Shown piece after piece: positions 30,095 through 36,375 of a stretch of DNA of 36,375 nt. The notes below the pieces were generated by a model. It was given only the letters and a program-made list of their open reading frames with translations. It had not been told where the DNA came from and searched no databases. The translations under genes and the position numbers were made by a program. The DNA lies in NCBI GenBank assembly GCA_002430605.1, contig DJBY01000123.1:42078-78452 (forward strand), written 5' to 3'. The stretch's first letter is position 1; each line of letters opens with the position of its first letter. Source of the DNA: Opitutia bacterium UBA5964. GTDB taxonomy: Bacteria; Verrucomicrobiota; Verrucomicrobiia; Opitutales; Coraliomargaritaceae.

Positions 30095-30901
30095 ATGAAA
30101 ACTGAAAAATTTGCTGCCGGCGTGCGCCTCTTCGCTCAAGGGGACTATAGTGAGGAGGCTTATCGTATCGTAGAGGGCAGTGTGGAGATTTCGATCAATG
30201 AGGGCAGTGCTAAGGTTATACTGGCGACGCTCGGAGTGGGCGAGGTCTTTGGTGAAATGGGGATGATCGAGTGCTCGCCACGTTCTGCGACTGCACGCGC
30301 ACTGGAGAATCTGACTGTCGAAGTGATTACCGAACAGGTCTTCAATGAGTCACTTGCTGGAGGTGGCGACATCCTAGTACCGTATTTGACCACAATTTTT
30401 GAGCGCCTTCGGGTGACGAATGAGCGACTGCGCACTGCACATGAGCTGCTCGATGCGCACCGAGACCCCGCAACTCGGGCGAAGGTGAAGTCACGTGCCC
30501 TTGCGGTTGCGACGACTGGTTCTATTCTCTTTGAACCAGACTCTAAAGAGACTCGCACACAGTCCGCGCTACAGAAGCAGACACTCATCAGTTTCCCTGT
30601 TCTATTTGGGCGTCGTGCGGATTTAGTGGCCTGTGTGGATGTTTTTTCGAAGACGCGTCTGTTGATCGGCGACCGTATGCCCTTTCGGGTTTCTCGCACG
30701 CATTGTGCGATTGAGCACGAAAAAGGGGCTTATTTCATTCAAGATCGATGCAGTAAGCTCGGTTCGATTGTGAACGGAATTCCAATTGGAGGGAATTCTA
30801 AGGAAGATCGCGTGCGTTTGCGAGCCGGCAAGAATACGCTGGTGCTGGGGCCCGCGAATAGCGCGATTCGATTTATCCTAACAGTGCCCAAGAGTGGTTA
30901 G
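30095..30901 (+). CDS. Cyclic nucleotide-binding + FHA domain fusion protein
   Basis: 268 aa, predicted cytosolic. Residues ~1-105 form a cNMP-binding beta-barrel. The phosphate-binding cassette reads FGEMGMIECSPRSATARA (52-69) and keeps Glu54, Arg63 and Ser64, aligned with CRP Glu72, Arg82 and Ser83, so ligand binding is plausible. A helical linker (~105-160) follows. Residues ~165-265 look like an FHA domain: FGRR (171-174), VSRTHCAIE (199-207), Tyr213, SKLGSIVNG (220-228) and a final strand RFILTV. FHA domains bind phosphothreonine. There is no DNA-binding domain, so this is not a CRP-type transcription factor. It probably links a nucleotide signal to a phosphorylated partner. Confidence 0.78.
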   Translation: MKTEKFAAGVRLFAQGDYSEEAYRIVEGSVEISINEGSAKVILATLGVGEVFGEMGMIECSPRSATARALENLTVEVITEQVFNESLAGGGDILVPYLTTIFERLRVTNERLRTAHELLDAHRDPATRAKVKSRALAVATTGSILFEPDSKETRTQSALQKQTLISFPVLFGRRADLVACVDVFSKTRLLIGDRMPFRVSRTHCAIEHEKGAYFIQDRCSKLGSIVNGIPIGGNSKEDRVRLRAGKNTLVLGPANSAIRFILTVPKSG

Positions 30902-31032
30902 TTGGGGTTCGTCGCTGTTCGAGGCAGATTCGTGGGCTTCGGTCGCTCAATCGGCTTGACTCAACCTCTGCGCTTCGTGGACACTTCTGGCCTTTATTTC
31001 ACGAATCTTAATCCAAACAGAAGAACACTATT

Positions 31033-31341
31033 ATGGCAGGAGTTGGTAAACTATTAAAACAGGCCCAGAAGATGCAAAAGCAGATGGAGGGCATCCAATC
31101 ACAGCTCGCAGAGAAGATTATCGAGGTGTCCAGTGGCGGCGGTGCGATCAATATTAAGATCAATGGCCAGGGAGAATTTCAGGCCTTTAAGATCGATCCT
31201 GAATTTTTGAAAGAAGATGCTGAGTTCATCGAAGAGACGCTGCTTGGCGCAGTGCAAGAAGCGGCCGCTAAAGCCAAAGAAGCCAGTGAAAATGCGATGG
31301 GCTCCGTGACCGGTGGCATGGGCGGATTTCCTGGATTTTAA
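31033..31341 (+). CDS. YbaB/EbfC nucleoid-associated protein
   Basis: 102 aa. N-terminal amphipathic helix GKLLKQAQKMQKQMEGIQSQL, a short beta region (IIEVSSGGGAINIKINGQGEF), a second helix, and a glycine/methionine-rich tail (GGMGGFPGF). This is the YbaB fold, which dimerises and binds DNA. It lies 12 nt upstream of recR, the classic ybaB-recR pairing, and likely shares its transcript. Confidence 0.95.
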   Translation: MAGVGKLLKQAQKMQKQMEGIQSQLAEKIIEVSSGGGAINIKINGQGEFQAFKIDPEFLKEDAEFIEETLLGAVQEAAAKAKEASENAMGSVTGGMGGFPGF

Positions 31342-31353
31342 ACCACCGTATTT

Positions 31354-31950
31354 GTGACTCCCGCCTTTGAGAAGCTCTTGCAGGAGCTAAAGCGCCTGCC
31401 AGGTCTAGGCTTTCGATCCGCCGAGCGCATTGCGATGCACTTACTGGTCGAACAGCCAGAGGCGATGGAGGACTTGATCGAGTCAATGGGGGAGGCGCGC
31501 ACTGCGGTTCGGCGTTGCGATATCTGTGGTAATATTGCCGAAAGCCCCAAGTGTGCGATTTGCGAAGATCAGCGGCGTATTGCTGGCTCAATTTGTGTCG
31601 TCGAGCATGTGCCAGACCTGATCGCAATCGAGCGCTCTGCCGCATGGAAGGGCCAGTATCATGTGTTACACGGTAAGCTTTCGCCGATCCATGGGGTCGG
31701 TCCGGAAGATCTCAATCTGCAGAGTTTAAAAGCCCGTCTTGAATCTGACGAGGTCACTGAATTTGTCTTAGCGCTGTCGAACGACATCGAAGGACAGGCG
31801 ACCTGCCACTATATCCAAGAAGAGATCGTCGGGCAGCGCCCGATCAAGGTCACTCGAATTGGCTTCGGCCTGCCCAGCGGCGGCGGTGTGACCTACGCCG
31901 ATTCGGTAACACTGCGCAGTGCTCTAGAGGGCCGCCGAGAGTATCACTAA
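31354..31950 (+). CDS. recR: Recombination protein RecR
   Basis: 198 aa, GTG start. Acts with RecF/RecO to load RecA on gapped DNA. The N-terminal helix-hairpin-helix is visible in LKRLPGLGFRSAERIAMHLL. The zinc finger CDIC...CAIC has Cys55, Cys58, Cys67 and Cys70. TOPRIM follows (SICVVEHVPDLIAIERS, YHVLHGKLSPIHGVGPEDL) and a C-terminal Walker-like segment ends with GFGLPSGGGVTYADSVTL. It ends in a tail-to-tail 3-nt overlap with the MFS gene. Confidence 0.97.
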   Translation: MTPAFEKLLQELKRLPGLGFRSAERIAMHLLVEQPEAMEDLIESMGEARTAVRRCDICGNIAESPKCAICEDQRRIAGSICVVEHVPDLIAIERSAAWKGQYHVLHGKLSPIHGVGPEDLNLQSLKARLESDEVTEFVLALSNDIEGQATCHYIQEEIVGQRPIKVTRIGFGLPSGGGVTYADSVTLRSALEGRREYH

Positions 31951-33176
31951 GTCTTGAAGCGCGGGTGATGACGCACGCACTCGAATAGCACGATAGATAC
32001 GAAGATTAGTAGCATGCCTGCGAAGGCGACGCCTTTGGGGGCTGCGTTGCTTAGGATCCAATAGCCGATAAAAGGGGCGAGTGTGCCGCGGAAGCCAGTG
32101 AGTGCCATGTGGATGCTCATGTAGGACGAGACCTTTTCGTGGGGCGCGATTTTTGTCACCCACAGGCTCCAGATAATTTTCCCGCCGCCAGTGGCGAGTC
32201 CGACTAAGATCATCGCAAACGTCAGGAGCATGATATTTTTGGTAAAAAAGAAGCAGGCAATACCGAGCAAGAAGAAAGTATTGAGCAAATTACGGGTGGT
32301 AATGAAGTGTAGCTTATCGAATAGACTGCCCCATAGCTTAGTGCTGAGGATGCGTGCTGCGGCTGGCACCACGACCAGCAGAAAAGCAATCGTTGCATTG
32401 TCGGCGTTGATCCCGAATTTTGGATTAGCGAGATATTCGACGCGTATCGGCAAGGTGATGAGATTGCCCAATCCGAGGAGCATCCAGCTGCCAAGCAGAT
32501 AGCCAAAGAAGCGATCTTTCCACATGAGGCTAAAGTTTTGCCATGGATTGCCGACATGATCGGTGGAAAGCGGCACGCTGGGGATGCGGTTGGTAGCCCA
32601 GCCGCAGGCCGCTGCAGAGAGCACCATGATCACAAACAGTAGATGGTAATAATTGATCGAGCTGTCCAGTAGCCAACCGCCCAGCAGCGAGAATAATATC
32701 ATACTCAACGCAGTGAGAATGAACGGTGTGGTCATGCGTTTGCCGCGCTCACGGGCAGGGTAGTTTTCTGCGTAGATTTGAATCATTAGCGGCCCTTGTT
32801 GCACAGTGGCCATTTGGCTGGTAATGATGAAAATCGTGAAGATTGTTAAGTTCTGGATGATTGTCGCGCCGACCATCAGTAGGGCGGCCAGCGAGAACAT
32901 GCAGGCCGAGGCCAAGCTGGGGCGAATTTGTCGTTTCGCGACAAAGTAAAGGGTGAGCGGTGTGAGTAGAAAGCCAATCGGCCACGCGCCGGCGATAAAT
33001 GCTTTATACGTTTCTGGCGCGTCGAAGTGACGAATCGCAATCAGTAGCGCAAAGGTCGACCAGCCTGCTTCGAGTATTCCATAAAAGGGCGCGCGCAACA
33101 CATCGTTTCGATAAGTCGCAGCGGCGCGATGGCTGAAAGCTGAGGCCTGAGGGCTGAGATTTGAGTGCTGAGACAT
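31947..33176 (-). CDS. MFS transporter
   Basis: 409-aa polytopic membrane protein with about twelve helices in two six-helix halves split by a loop near VPLSTDHVGNPWQ. Typical features are GFLLTPLTLYFVAKR, AENYPARERGKRMTTPFILTA and FRGTLAPFIGYWIL. The substrate is unknown. The first ~15 residues (MSQHSNLSPQASAF) are encoded within the period-7 array 33131-33172, so the true start may lie further in; the next plausible codons are the GTG/TTG at the sequence encoding VLRAP. It is convergent with recR and downstream of nadA. Confidence 0.8.
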   Translation of the reverse strand: MSQHSNLSPQASAFSHRAAATYRNDVLRAPFYGILEAGWSTFALLIAIRHFDAPETYKAFIAGAWPIGFLLTPLTLYFVAKRQIRPSLASACMFSLAALLMVGATIIQNLTIFTIFIITSQMATVQQGPLMIQIYAENYPARERGKRMTTPFILTALSMILFSLLGGWLLDSSINYYHLLFVIMVLSAAACGWATNRIPSVPLSTDHVGNPWQNFSLMWKDRFFGYLLGSWMLLGLGNLITLPIRVEYLANPKFGINADNATIAFLLVVVPAAARILSTKLWGSLFDKLHFITTRNLLNTFFLLGIACFFFTKNIMLLTFAMILVGLATGGGKIIWSLWVTKIAPHEKVSSYMSIHMALTGFRGTLAPFIGYWILSNAAPKGVAFAGMLLIFVSIVLFECVRHHPRFKT

Positions 33177-33311
33177 AAGAGGAGGCGTAAATGTTATATG
33201 GAAAACATCAGACCATTAAAATTGGACATTCAAAGTTGGATGTTCCCCAACAGTGAGCTCAGAATTAAGTTGTTTCGTGCCTCAAGTCTCAGCTCTTCCA
33301 ACTCAGCTCTC
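33131..33311. repeat. Period-7 repeat region between nadA and the MFS gene, inverted
   Basis: First array (33131-33172): ggctgaa, agctgag, gcctgag, ggctgag, atttgag, tgctgag. Second array (33277-33311): gtgcctc, aagtctc, agctctt, ccaactc, agctctc. Another 7-nt pattern lies between (33214-33248): cattaaa, attggac, attcaaa, gttggat, gttcccc. 33153-33165 is complementary to 33281-33293 at 12 of 13 positions, with the remaining one a G-U pair in RNA. The arrays are clearly related as inverted copies. The first one encodes the start of the annotated MFS protein. Confidence 0.7.
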
Positions 33312-33313
33312 TG

Positions 33314-34300
33314 CTACTTGCTCCAATCAAGCATGCGCTTGAGCGGCACGTAGGCTTGTTGGCGCATGGCTTCGTCCATCTCGATCTGCGGGCTCATATC
33401 GCGTAGGCAGTCGCGCAGCTTTTCGATGGTGTTCATCTTCATGAATCGGCAATCGTTACAGGCGCAAGTATCTGTGGGACCCGCGATGAAGGTCTTGTGC
33501 GGTGCTTCACGTTGCAGGCGGTGAATCATGCCTGTCTCGGTGATAATGATAAACTGCTGCGCATCGCTATTTTGGCAGAAGCCGACCATTTTCTCAGTGC
33601 TGCAAACGATGTCGGCATTGTCACGCACGGTTTCCACGCATTCAGGGTGGGCAACCACTAGCGCTTCTGGGAATTTGAGTTTGAGCGCTTCGATGGCTTG
33701 TTGGGTAAAGAGCACGTGCGCGTAGCACGAGCCTGGCCAGAGTTGCATCTCGCGGCCGGTTTGTTTGGACACCCATTGGCCAAGGTTTTGATCTGGTACA
33801 AACAGGATGTCGCGATCGGCAGGCACGTTTTCGATGATTGTCTTGGCGTTGCCACTGGTGCAGATCACGTCGCAGAGCGCTTTGACGGCTGCGGAGCAAT
33901 TGATGTAGGCGACCACGTAAACATTTGGATTCGCGGCTTTGTAGGCGGCCAGCTTCTCGGCTGGGCAAGAGTCGGCGAGTGAACAGCCGGCGTTCATATC
34001 CGGGAGTAGCACGGCTTTACTCGGGTTAACGATCTTCGCAGTCTCTGCCATGAAGTGCACGCCGCAGAACACGATCGCATCGGCATCTGCCTCGGCTGCG
34101 CGATAAGCCAGTCCGAGTGAGTCGCCGACATAGTCAGCCACACGCTGGATCTCATCCACCTGATAGTTGTGAGCGAGGATGACGGCGTTACGCTCTTTCT
34201 TCAGCGCAAGCACTTCTTGTTGGATCGCTGAGAGAGGCTCTTCTTCGCCATTACGCGGATTGAAGACCATCGGTTCGTAGTTGAGAGTGGGTGTTGCCAT
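33314..34300 (-). CDS. nadA: Quinolinate synthase
   Basis: 4Fe-4S enzyme that condenses iminoaspartate with dihydroxyacetone phosphate to quinolinate, the first pyridine ring in NAD synthesis. 328 aa from the ATG at 34300, MATPTLNYEPMVFNPRN. Iron-sulfur ligand candidates are Cys106 in PDMNAGCSLADSC, Cys221 in HPECVETV and Cys284 in CNDCRFMKMN. NYQVDEIQRVADYVGDSLGLA and the SGNAKTIIENV stretch are family landmarks. The frame continues upstream to 34498, but that segment is made of palindromic and period-7 elements and is not protein-like. Confidence 0.96.
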   Translation of the reverse strand: MATPTLNYEPMVFNPRNGEEEPLSAIQQEVLALKKERNAVILAHNYQVDEIQRVADYVGDSLGLAYRAAEADADAIVFCGVHFMAETAKIVNPSKAVLLPDMNAGCSLADSCPAEKLAAYKAANPNVYVVAYINCSAAVKALCDVICTSGNAKTIIENVPADRDILFVPDQNLGQWVSKQTGREMQLWPGSCYAHVLFTQQAIEALKLKFPEALVVAHPECVETVRDNADIVCSTEKMVGFCQNSDAQQFIIITETGMIHRLQREAPHKTFIAGPTDTCACNDCRFMKMNTIEKLRDCLRDMSPQIEMDEAMRQQAYVPLKRMLDWSK

Positions 34301-34369
34301 GCGGGTCGTTGGAAAAAGCCGATGAAGATCTAGCGAAGGCGCGATTAAGTCAAGCTGCGCCTGCGGCGA

Positions 34370-34386
34370 TACGACCTGCGGTCGTA
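34370..34386. repeat. Short perfect hairpin upstream of nadA
   Basis: tacgacc (34370-34376) pairs with ggtcgta (34380-34386) around a 3-nt loop, in a GC-rich context. A REP-like palindrome next to the larger element at 34413-34479. Confidence 0.55.
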
Positions 34387-34412
34387 GTAAGAGTGGTAGT
34401 GACGAGTAAAAG

Positions 34413-34479
34413 GTGGCGTCCGCACTTGTGCGGGCCAGCAGAGCAGCTTGATGGAAGCCTGAGCAAGCTGAGACGCCAC
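34413..34479. repeat. Three-way-junction palindromic element upstream of nadA
   Basis: An 8-bp outer stem, gtggcgtc (34413-34420) with gacgccac (34472-34479), encloses two inner hairpins: cgca/tgcg (34421-34432, loop cttg) and cagcttg/caagctg (34444-34450 with 34464-34470). The result is a compact 67-nt branched fold that works on either strand. It resembles a REP/BIME- or MITE-like element. Confidence 0.7.
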
Positions 34480-34500
34480 GAACAGAAGCGACTCGCACTC

Positions 34501-34535
34501 ACCTTTCAAGTCTCTTAGCTCAGTCCTCAAGTCTC
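34501..34535. repeat. Period-7 degenerate repeat downstream of the 34541 gene
   Basis: In 7-nt steps: acctttc, aagtctc, ttagctc, agtcctc, aagtctc. The word aagtctc recurs exactly three periods apart and also occurs in the array at 33284-33290. Confidence 0.6.
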
Positions 34536-34540
34536 TGGTT

Positions 34541-35176
34541 TTACCCAAGCGCCGCGCCAAGACCGACAGCGGTAAGGATCTCGAAGGCCCTTTGGCTGTG
34601 GTCGATCAATTTGTCGAGATTGCGCAAAGTGAGTAGTTGAAAAGTCATTTCGCTCTCGGTGACCTTAATTTCCAGGTCGAGCGGGATGAGCCTGAGTTCG
34701 AATGAGCTGCCGTCCGGCTCGTAGGTCATATATTGCGCAATTTCTTCAATATCTTCGATTGCGTCGATCTTTTCGTCGATATTGATCGAGCCGAGGAATT
34801 CGACGATCAAGGTCTCGCAGTGATGGGTAAAGCAGGCGTGAAAACGGTGGTCTCCTGCGATCTTGGGATTGTGCAGTGCGACGATCTCGGTGCTGAGTTG
34901 GTAATTCTTTGGATCTTTGGGGCTTTGGTCGATTCGCACTTGAAGATCAAAGTCGGGTGTTTTGATACAACCGAAGCCATCTTCGCAGGTGTAGTGAAAG
35001 TCGCGCCGCTTGTAGCCGAACAGACTGCGTATGTCGGTATAGAATTGATCGACCAGCTCTTTGACATTCTCGTGGCCAACTTTGCGCACAAAATCCTGCG
35101 CTGCTGGGTGATGTCCGTCGGGCAGATGATGGCTCTTTTGGTACCCTTTGAGGCGGCGCACGCGTCCCTCAACCAT
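34541..35176 (-). CDS. Hypothetical His/Cys-rich protein
   Basis: 211 aa, not recognised. Predicted cytosolic, mixed alpha/beta, rich in charged residues. It contains His-rich stretches HHLPDGHH near the N-terminus and FHACFTHHCE mid-protein, and an acidic DEKIDAIEDIEEIAQYM segment. The histidine and cysteine spacing could bind a metal, but no family motif is evident. The ATG at 35176 is the only standard start in the frame; the codons above it up to the stop near 35309 lack ATG, GTG and TTG. It is upstream of nadA on the same strand across 240 nt of repeats. Confidence 0.65.
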   Translation of the reverse strand: MVEGRVRRLKGYQKSHHLPDGHHPAAQDFVRKVGHENVKELVDQFYTDIRSLFGYKRRDFHYTCEDGFGCIKTPDFDLQVRIDQSPKDPKNYQLSTEIVALHNPKIAGDHRFHACFTHHCETLIVEFLGSINIDEKIDAIEDIEEIAQYMTYEPDGSSFELRLIPLDLEIKVTESEMTFQLLTLRNLDKLIDHSQRAFEILTAVGLGAALG

Positions 35177-35252
35177 CCCGACGATGCGGCTTTGGAGGAC
35201 AGGGGCGTTGAAATCTGGAGTGTCGGTGTCGATTGCGAAAAGGAAAGAAGGT

Positions 35253-35294
35253 GAATGACAGCGGGAAAAGTGGCTGGTGGAAAGTGGAAAGTGA
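35253..35294. repeat. Period-7 degenerate repeat upstream of the 34541-35176 gene
   Basis: In 7-nt steps on the plus strand: gaatgac, agcggga, aaagtgg, ctggtgg, aaagtgg, aaagtga. It lies in the divergent spacer (35177-35366) between the unknown gene and the second prenyl synthase. Confidence 0.6.
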
Positions 35295-35366
35295 TCTGCC
35301 TGTGGTTATACAATGAAGAAAAATTAATATTCGATTCATTTTCCTCTAATGCCGCTGAGGTAGAGT

Positions 35367-36284
35367 GTGGGTTCATCTTCATTTGACTCTGTTATGCAAG
35401 CTGCCCTCCGACCGAATTCACCTCCTGCTCCAATGCGTTCATTGCAGTCCGTTCCTTTGACTTTGAGGGCGACAATTGATTATGCACTGGAAGCCAATGG
35501 TTCTGGCTTTCGTCTAAAGTTGGCGAAAGCAACTGGGATCGCTTGTGGCTTGTCTTCGGCGGCGGTGGATGAGTTGGCGGAGGGGATCGAGTATTTCCAC
35601 CATGCGTCGCTGATATTTGATGATTTGCCTTGTATGGATGATGCCACTGAGCGGCGCGGTCGGCGTTGTGTGCATCGTGTGGCTGGTGAGAGCCAGGCGA
35701 TTCTGGCGGGGCTAGCGTTGGTAAATCGTGCCTATACAATGTGCTGGAAAGTGGCGGCGCAGTATCCTGAGCATAGCGGATCAGCCGCACGTCTGGTTGA
35801 GCGTTGCATTGGTGAGTTGGGGATTTTGGACGGACAGGATCGAGATCTATCATTCGATCCGTCGCTCGGTGCGAAAGAAGTGAAGGCGATCGCGGCGGGT
35901 AAGACTGGTGCTTTGTTGCAACTCACGCTGTTACTGCCGGCAATTCTCAGCGGTTCCAGTTTTAGCGAGTTGCTCAAGTTGTCGCGCGTGGCCCGTTGTT
36001 GGGACATCGCATATCAAGGTCTGGATGACTTTAACGATATGCTGTTGGCTGGTTCTGAAACAGGGAAGACGCCGTTTCGTGATTTGACGTTGAATCGCCC
36101 GAACCTAGTGGTTGCGATGGGGCCTGTCGAAGCGCACTTAGCGGTGCAGGATTATTTGCTGCGTGCGACTTCACAGATCGAGCAACTTGTGGAGATCGAT
36201 GAAAAGTGGTCTGTTCTTTCGAAGTTTCACTCTGTCATGCTGGGTAAGGAATCCGCGCTGAGTGCGGCACTTGAGGTCGCATAA
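35367..36284 (+). CDS. Second, divergent polyprenyl synthase
   Basis: Isoprenyl diphosphate synthase fold, 305 aa. The GTG start has gagg at 35357-35360, 6 nt upstream; an ATG at 35394 is an alternative. The first Asp-rich motif is intact (HHASLIFDDLPCMDDATERRGRR) and the second keeps DDxxD (YQGLDDFNDM). The lysine region AAGKTGALLQL is also present. However, the IPP-binding GGKRxRP of the family is replaced by NGSGFRLKL. The protein may have altered substrate use, act in a heteromer, or make a different chain length than the ispA product. An ABC-type permease follows 2 nt downstream. Confidence 0.8.
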   Translation: MGSSSFDSVMQAALRPNSPPAPMRSLQSVPLTLRATIDYALEANGSGFRLKLAKATGIACGLSSAAVDELAEGIEYFHHASLIFDDLPCMDDATERRGRRCVHRVAGESQAILAGLALVNRAYTMCWKVAAQYPEHSGSAARLVERCIGELGILDGQDRDLSFDPSLGAKEVKAIAAGKTGALLQLTLLLPAILSGSSFSELLKLSRVARCWDIAYQGLDDFNDMLLAGSETGKTPFRDLTLNRPNLVVAMGPVEAHLAVQDYLLRATSQIEQLVEIDEKWSVLSKFHSVMLGKESALSAALEVA

Positions 36285-36286
36285 TC

Positions 36287-36375
36287 ATGAGTTTTATCAA
36301 ATTAATTATTACCAATTTGCGTCGCCACCGCTTGCGCGCATTTTTTGGGGTGGCGGGGATAGCATTTGGCGTAGC
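36287..36375 (+). CDS. ABC-type (FtsX/MacB-like) permease, 5' fragment
   Basis: Only the first 29 codons and part of the next are in the window. The translation MSFIKLIITNLRRHRLRAFF followed by GVAGIAFGV has the basic loop and first helix seen at the N-terminus of FtsX/MacB-type permeases (pattern NLxRRxLRxxLTxLGIAxGV). The ATG lies 2 nt after the stop of the prenyl synthase gene, so the two are probably co-transcribed. Confidence 0.7.
   Translation, partial: MSFIKLIITNLRRHRLRAFFGVAGIAFGV

Noticed and set aside
34733..35254. Plus-strand open frame of 173 codons opposite the unknown gene 34541-35176
   Set aside because: The minus-strand frame has a more protein-like composition and fits the strand of nadA; the plus frame looks like its shadow. 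Not fully certain because the minus gene is itself unrecognised.

Overview
The window is about 36.4 kb of dense bacterial chromosome with no rRNA, tRNA, phage, transposase or CRISPR. The gene content and protein style suggest a Verrucomicrobiota member, most likely a marine Opitutae / Puniceicoccales relative such as Coraliomargarita. Supporting signs are the protein sequences, a DUF420 + caa3-type oxidase cluster, degenerate 6- and 7-nt tandem repeats between genes, and few Shine-Dalgarno sequences. This placement is a judgement from sequence style, not a database match. || Layout: (1) 0.2-5.5 kb, gyrB-gyrA operon on the minus strand with a clear terminator, divergent from an Rrf2-type regulator. 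(2) 6.1-15.9 kb, a minus-strand respiratory block. In transcription order it holds ctaA (heme A synthase), ctaB (heme O synthase), a DUF420/CtaM-like maturation protein, ctaC (subunit II fused to cytochrome c), ctaD, ctaE, a subunit IV gene, a terminator, ctaG, and an SLC13-type transporter 2 nt behind ctaG. (3) 16.1-20.1 kb, a Gre-like protein, a farnesyl/geranylgeranyl diphosphate synthase (minus), and three plus-strand envelope genes: a DUF4013 membrane protein, a one-TM anchored protein and a secreted protein. (4) 20.3-28.5 kb, a TrkA-C-containing AspT/YidE-type antiporter, ligA, hemG/hemY, an aldo/keto reductase (plus strand), hemE and hemF. Three consecutive late heme steps are therefore clustered near the consumer of heme a. 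(5) 28.6-31.95 kb, plus strand: atypical SDR, CBS-pair protein, cyclic-nucleotide-binding + FHA fusion, ybaB and recR. (6) 31.95-35.2 kb, minus strand: MFS transporter, nadA, and a His/Cys-rich unknown, separated by repeat-rich spacers. (7) 35.4 kb to the end: a divergent second polyprenyl synthase followed 2 nt later by the first 29 codons of an ABC-type permease. || Most of the window is ordinary housekeeping. The points worth a second look are: degenerate period-6 and period-7 arrays that fill many spacers and are often arranged as inverted pairs (one pair gives an 18-bp stem in which every position is Watson-Crick or G-U); a LigA with no zinc-finger cysteines; an insertion just before the CuA loop in oxidase subunit II; a cNMP-FHA fusion beside a CBS protein; a second prenyl synthase with an altered IPP-binding site; and hairpin/cruciform REP-like elements, one of which lies inside what would otherwise look like an N-terminal extension of nadA. 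I did not find a convincing wholly new multi-gene system.
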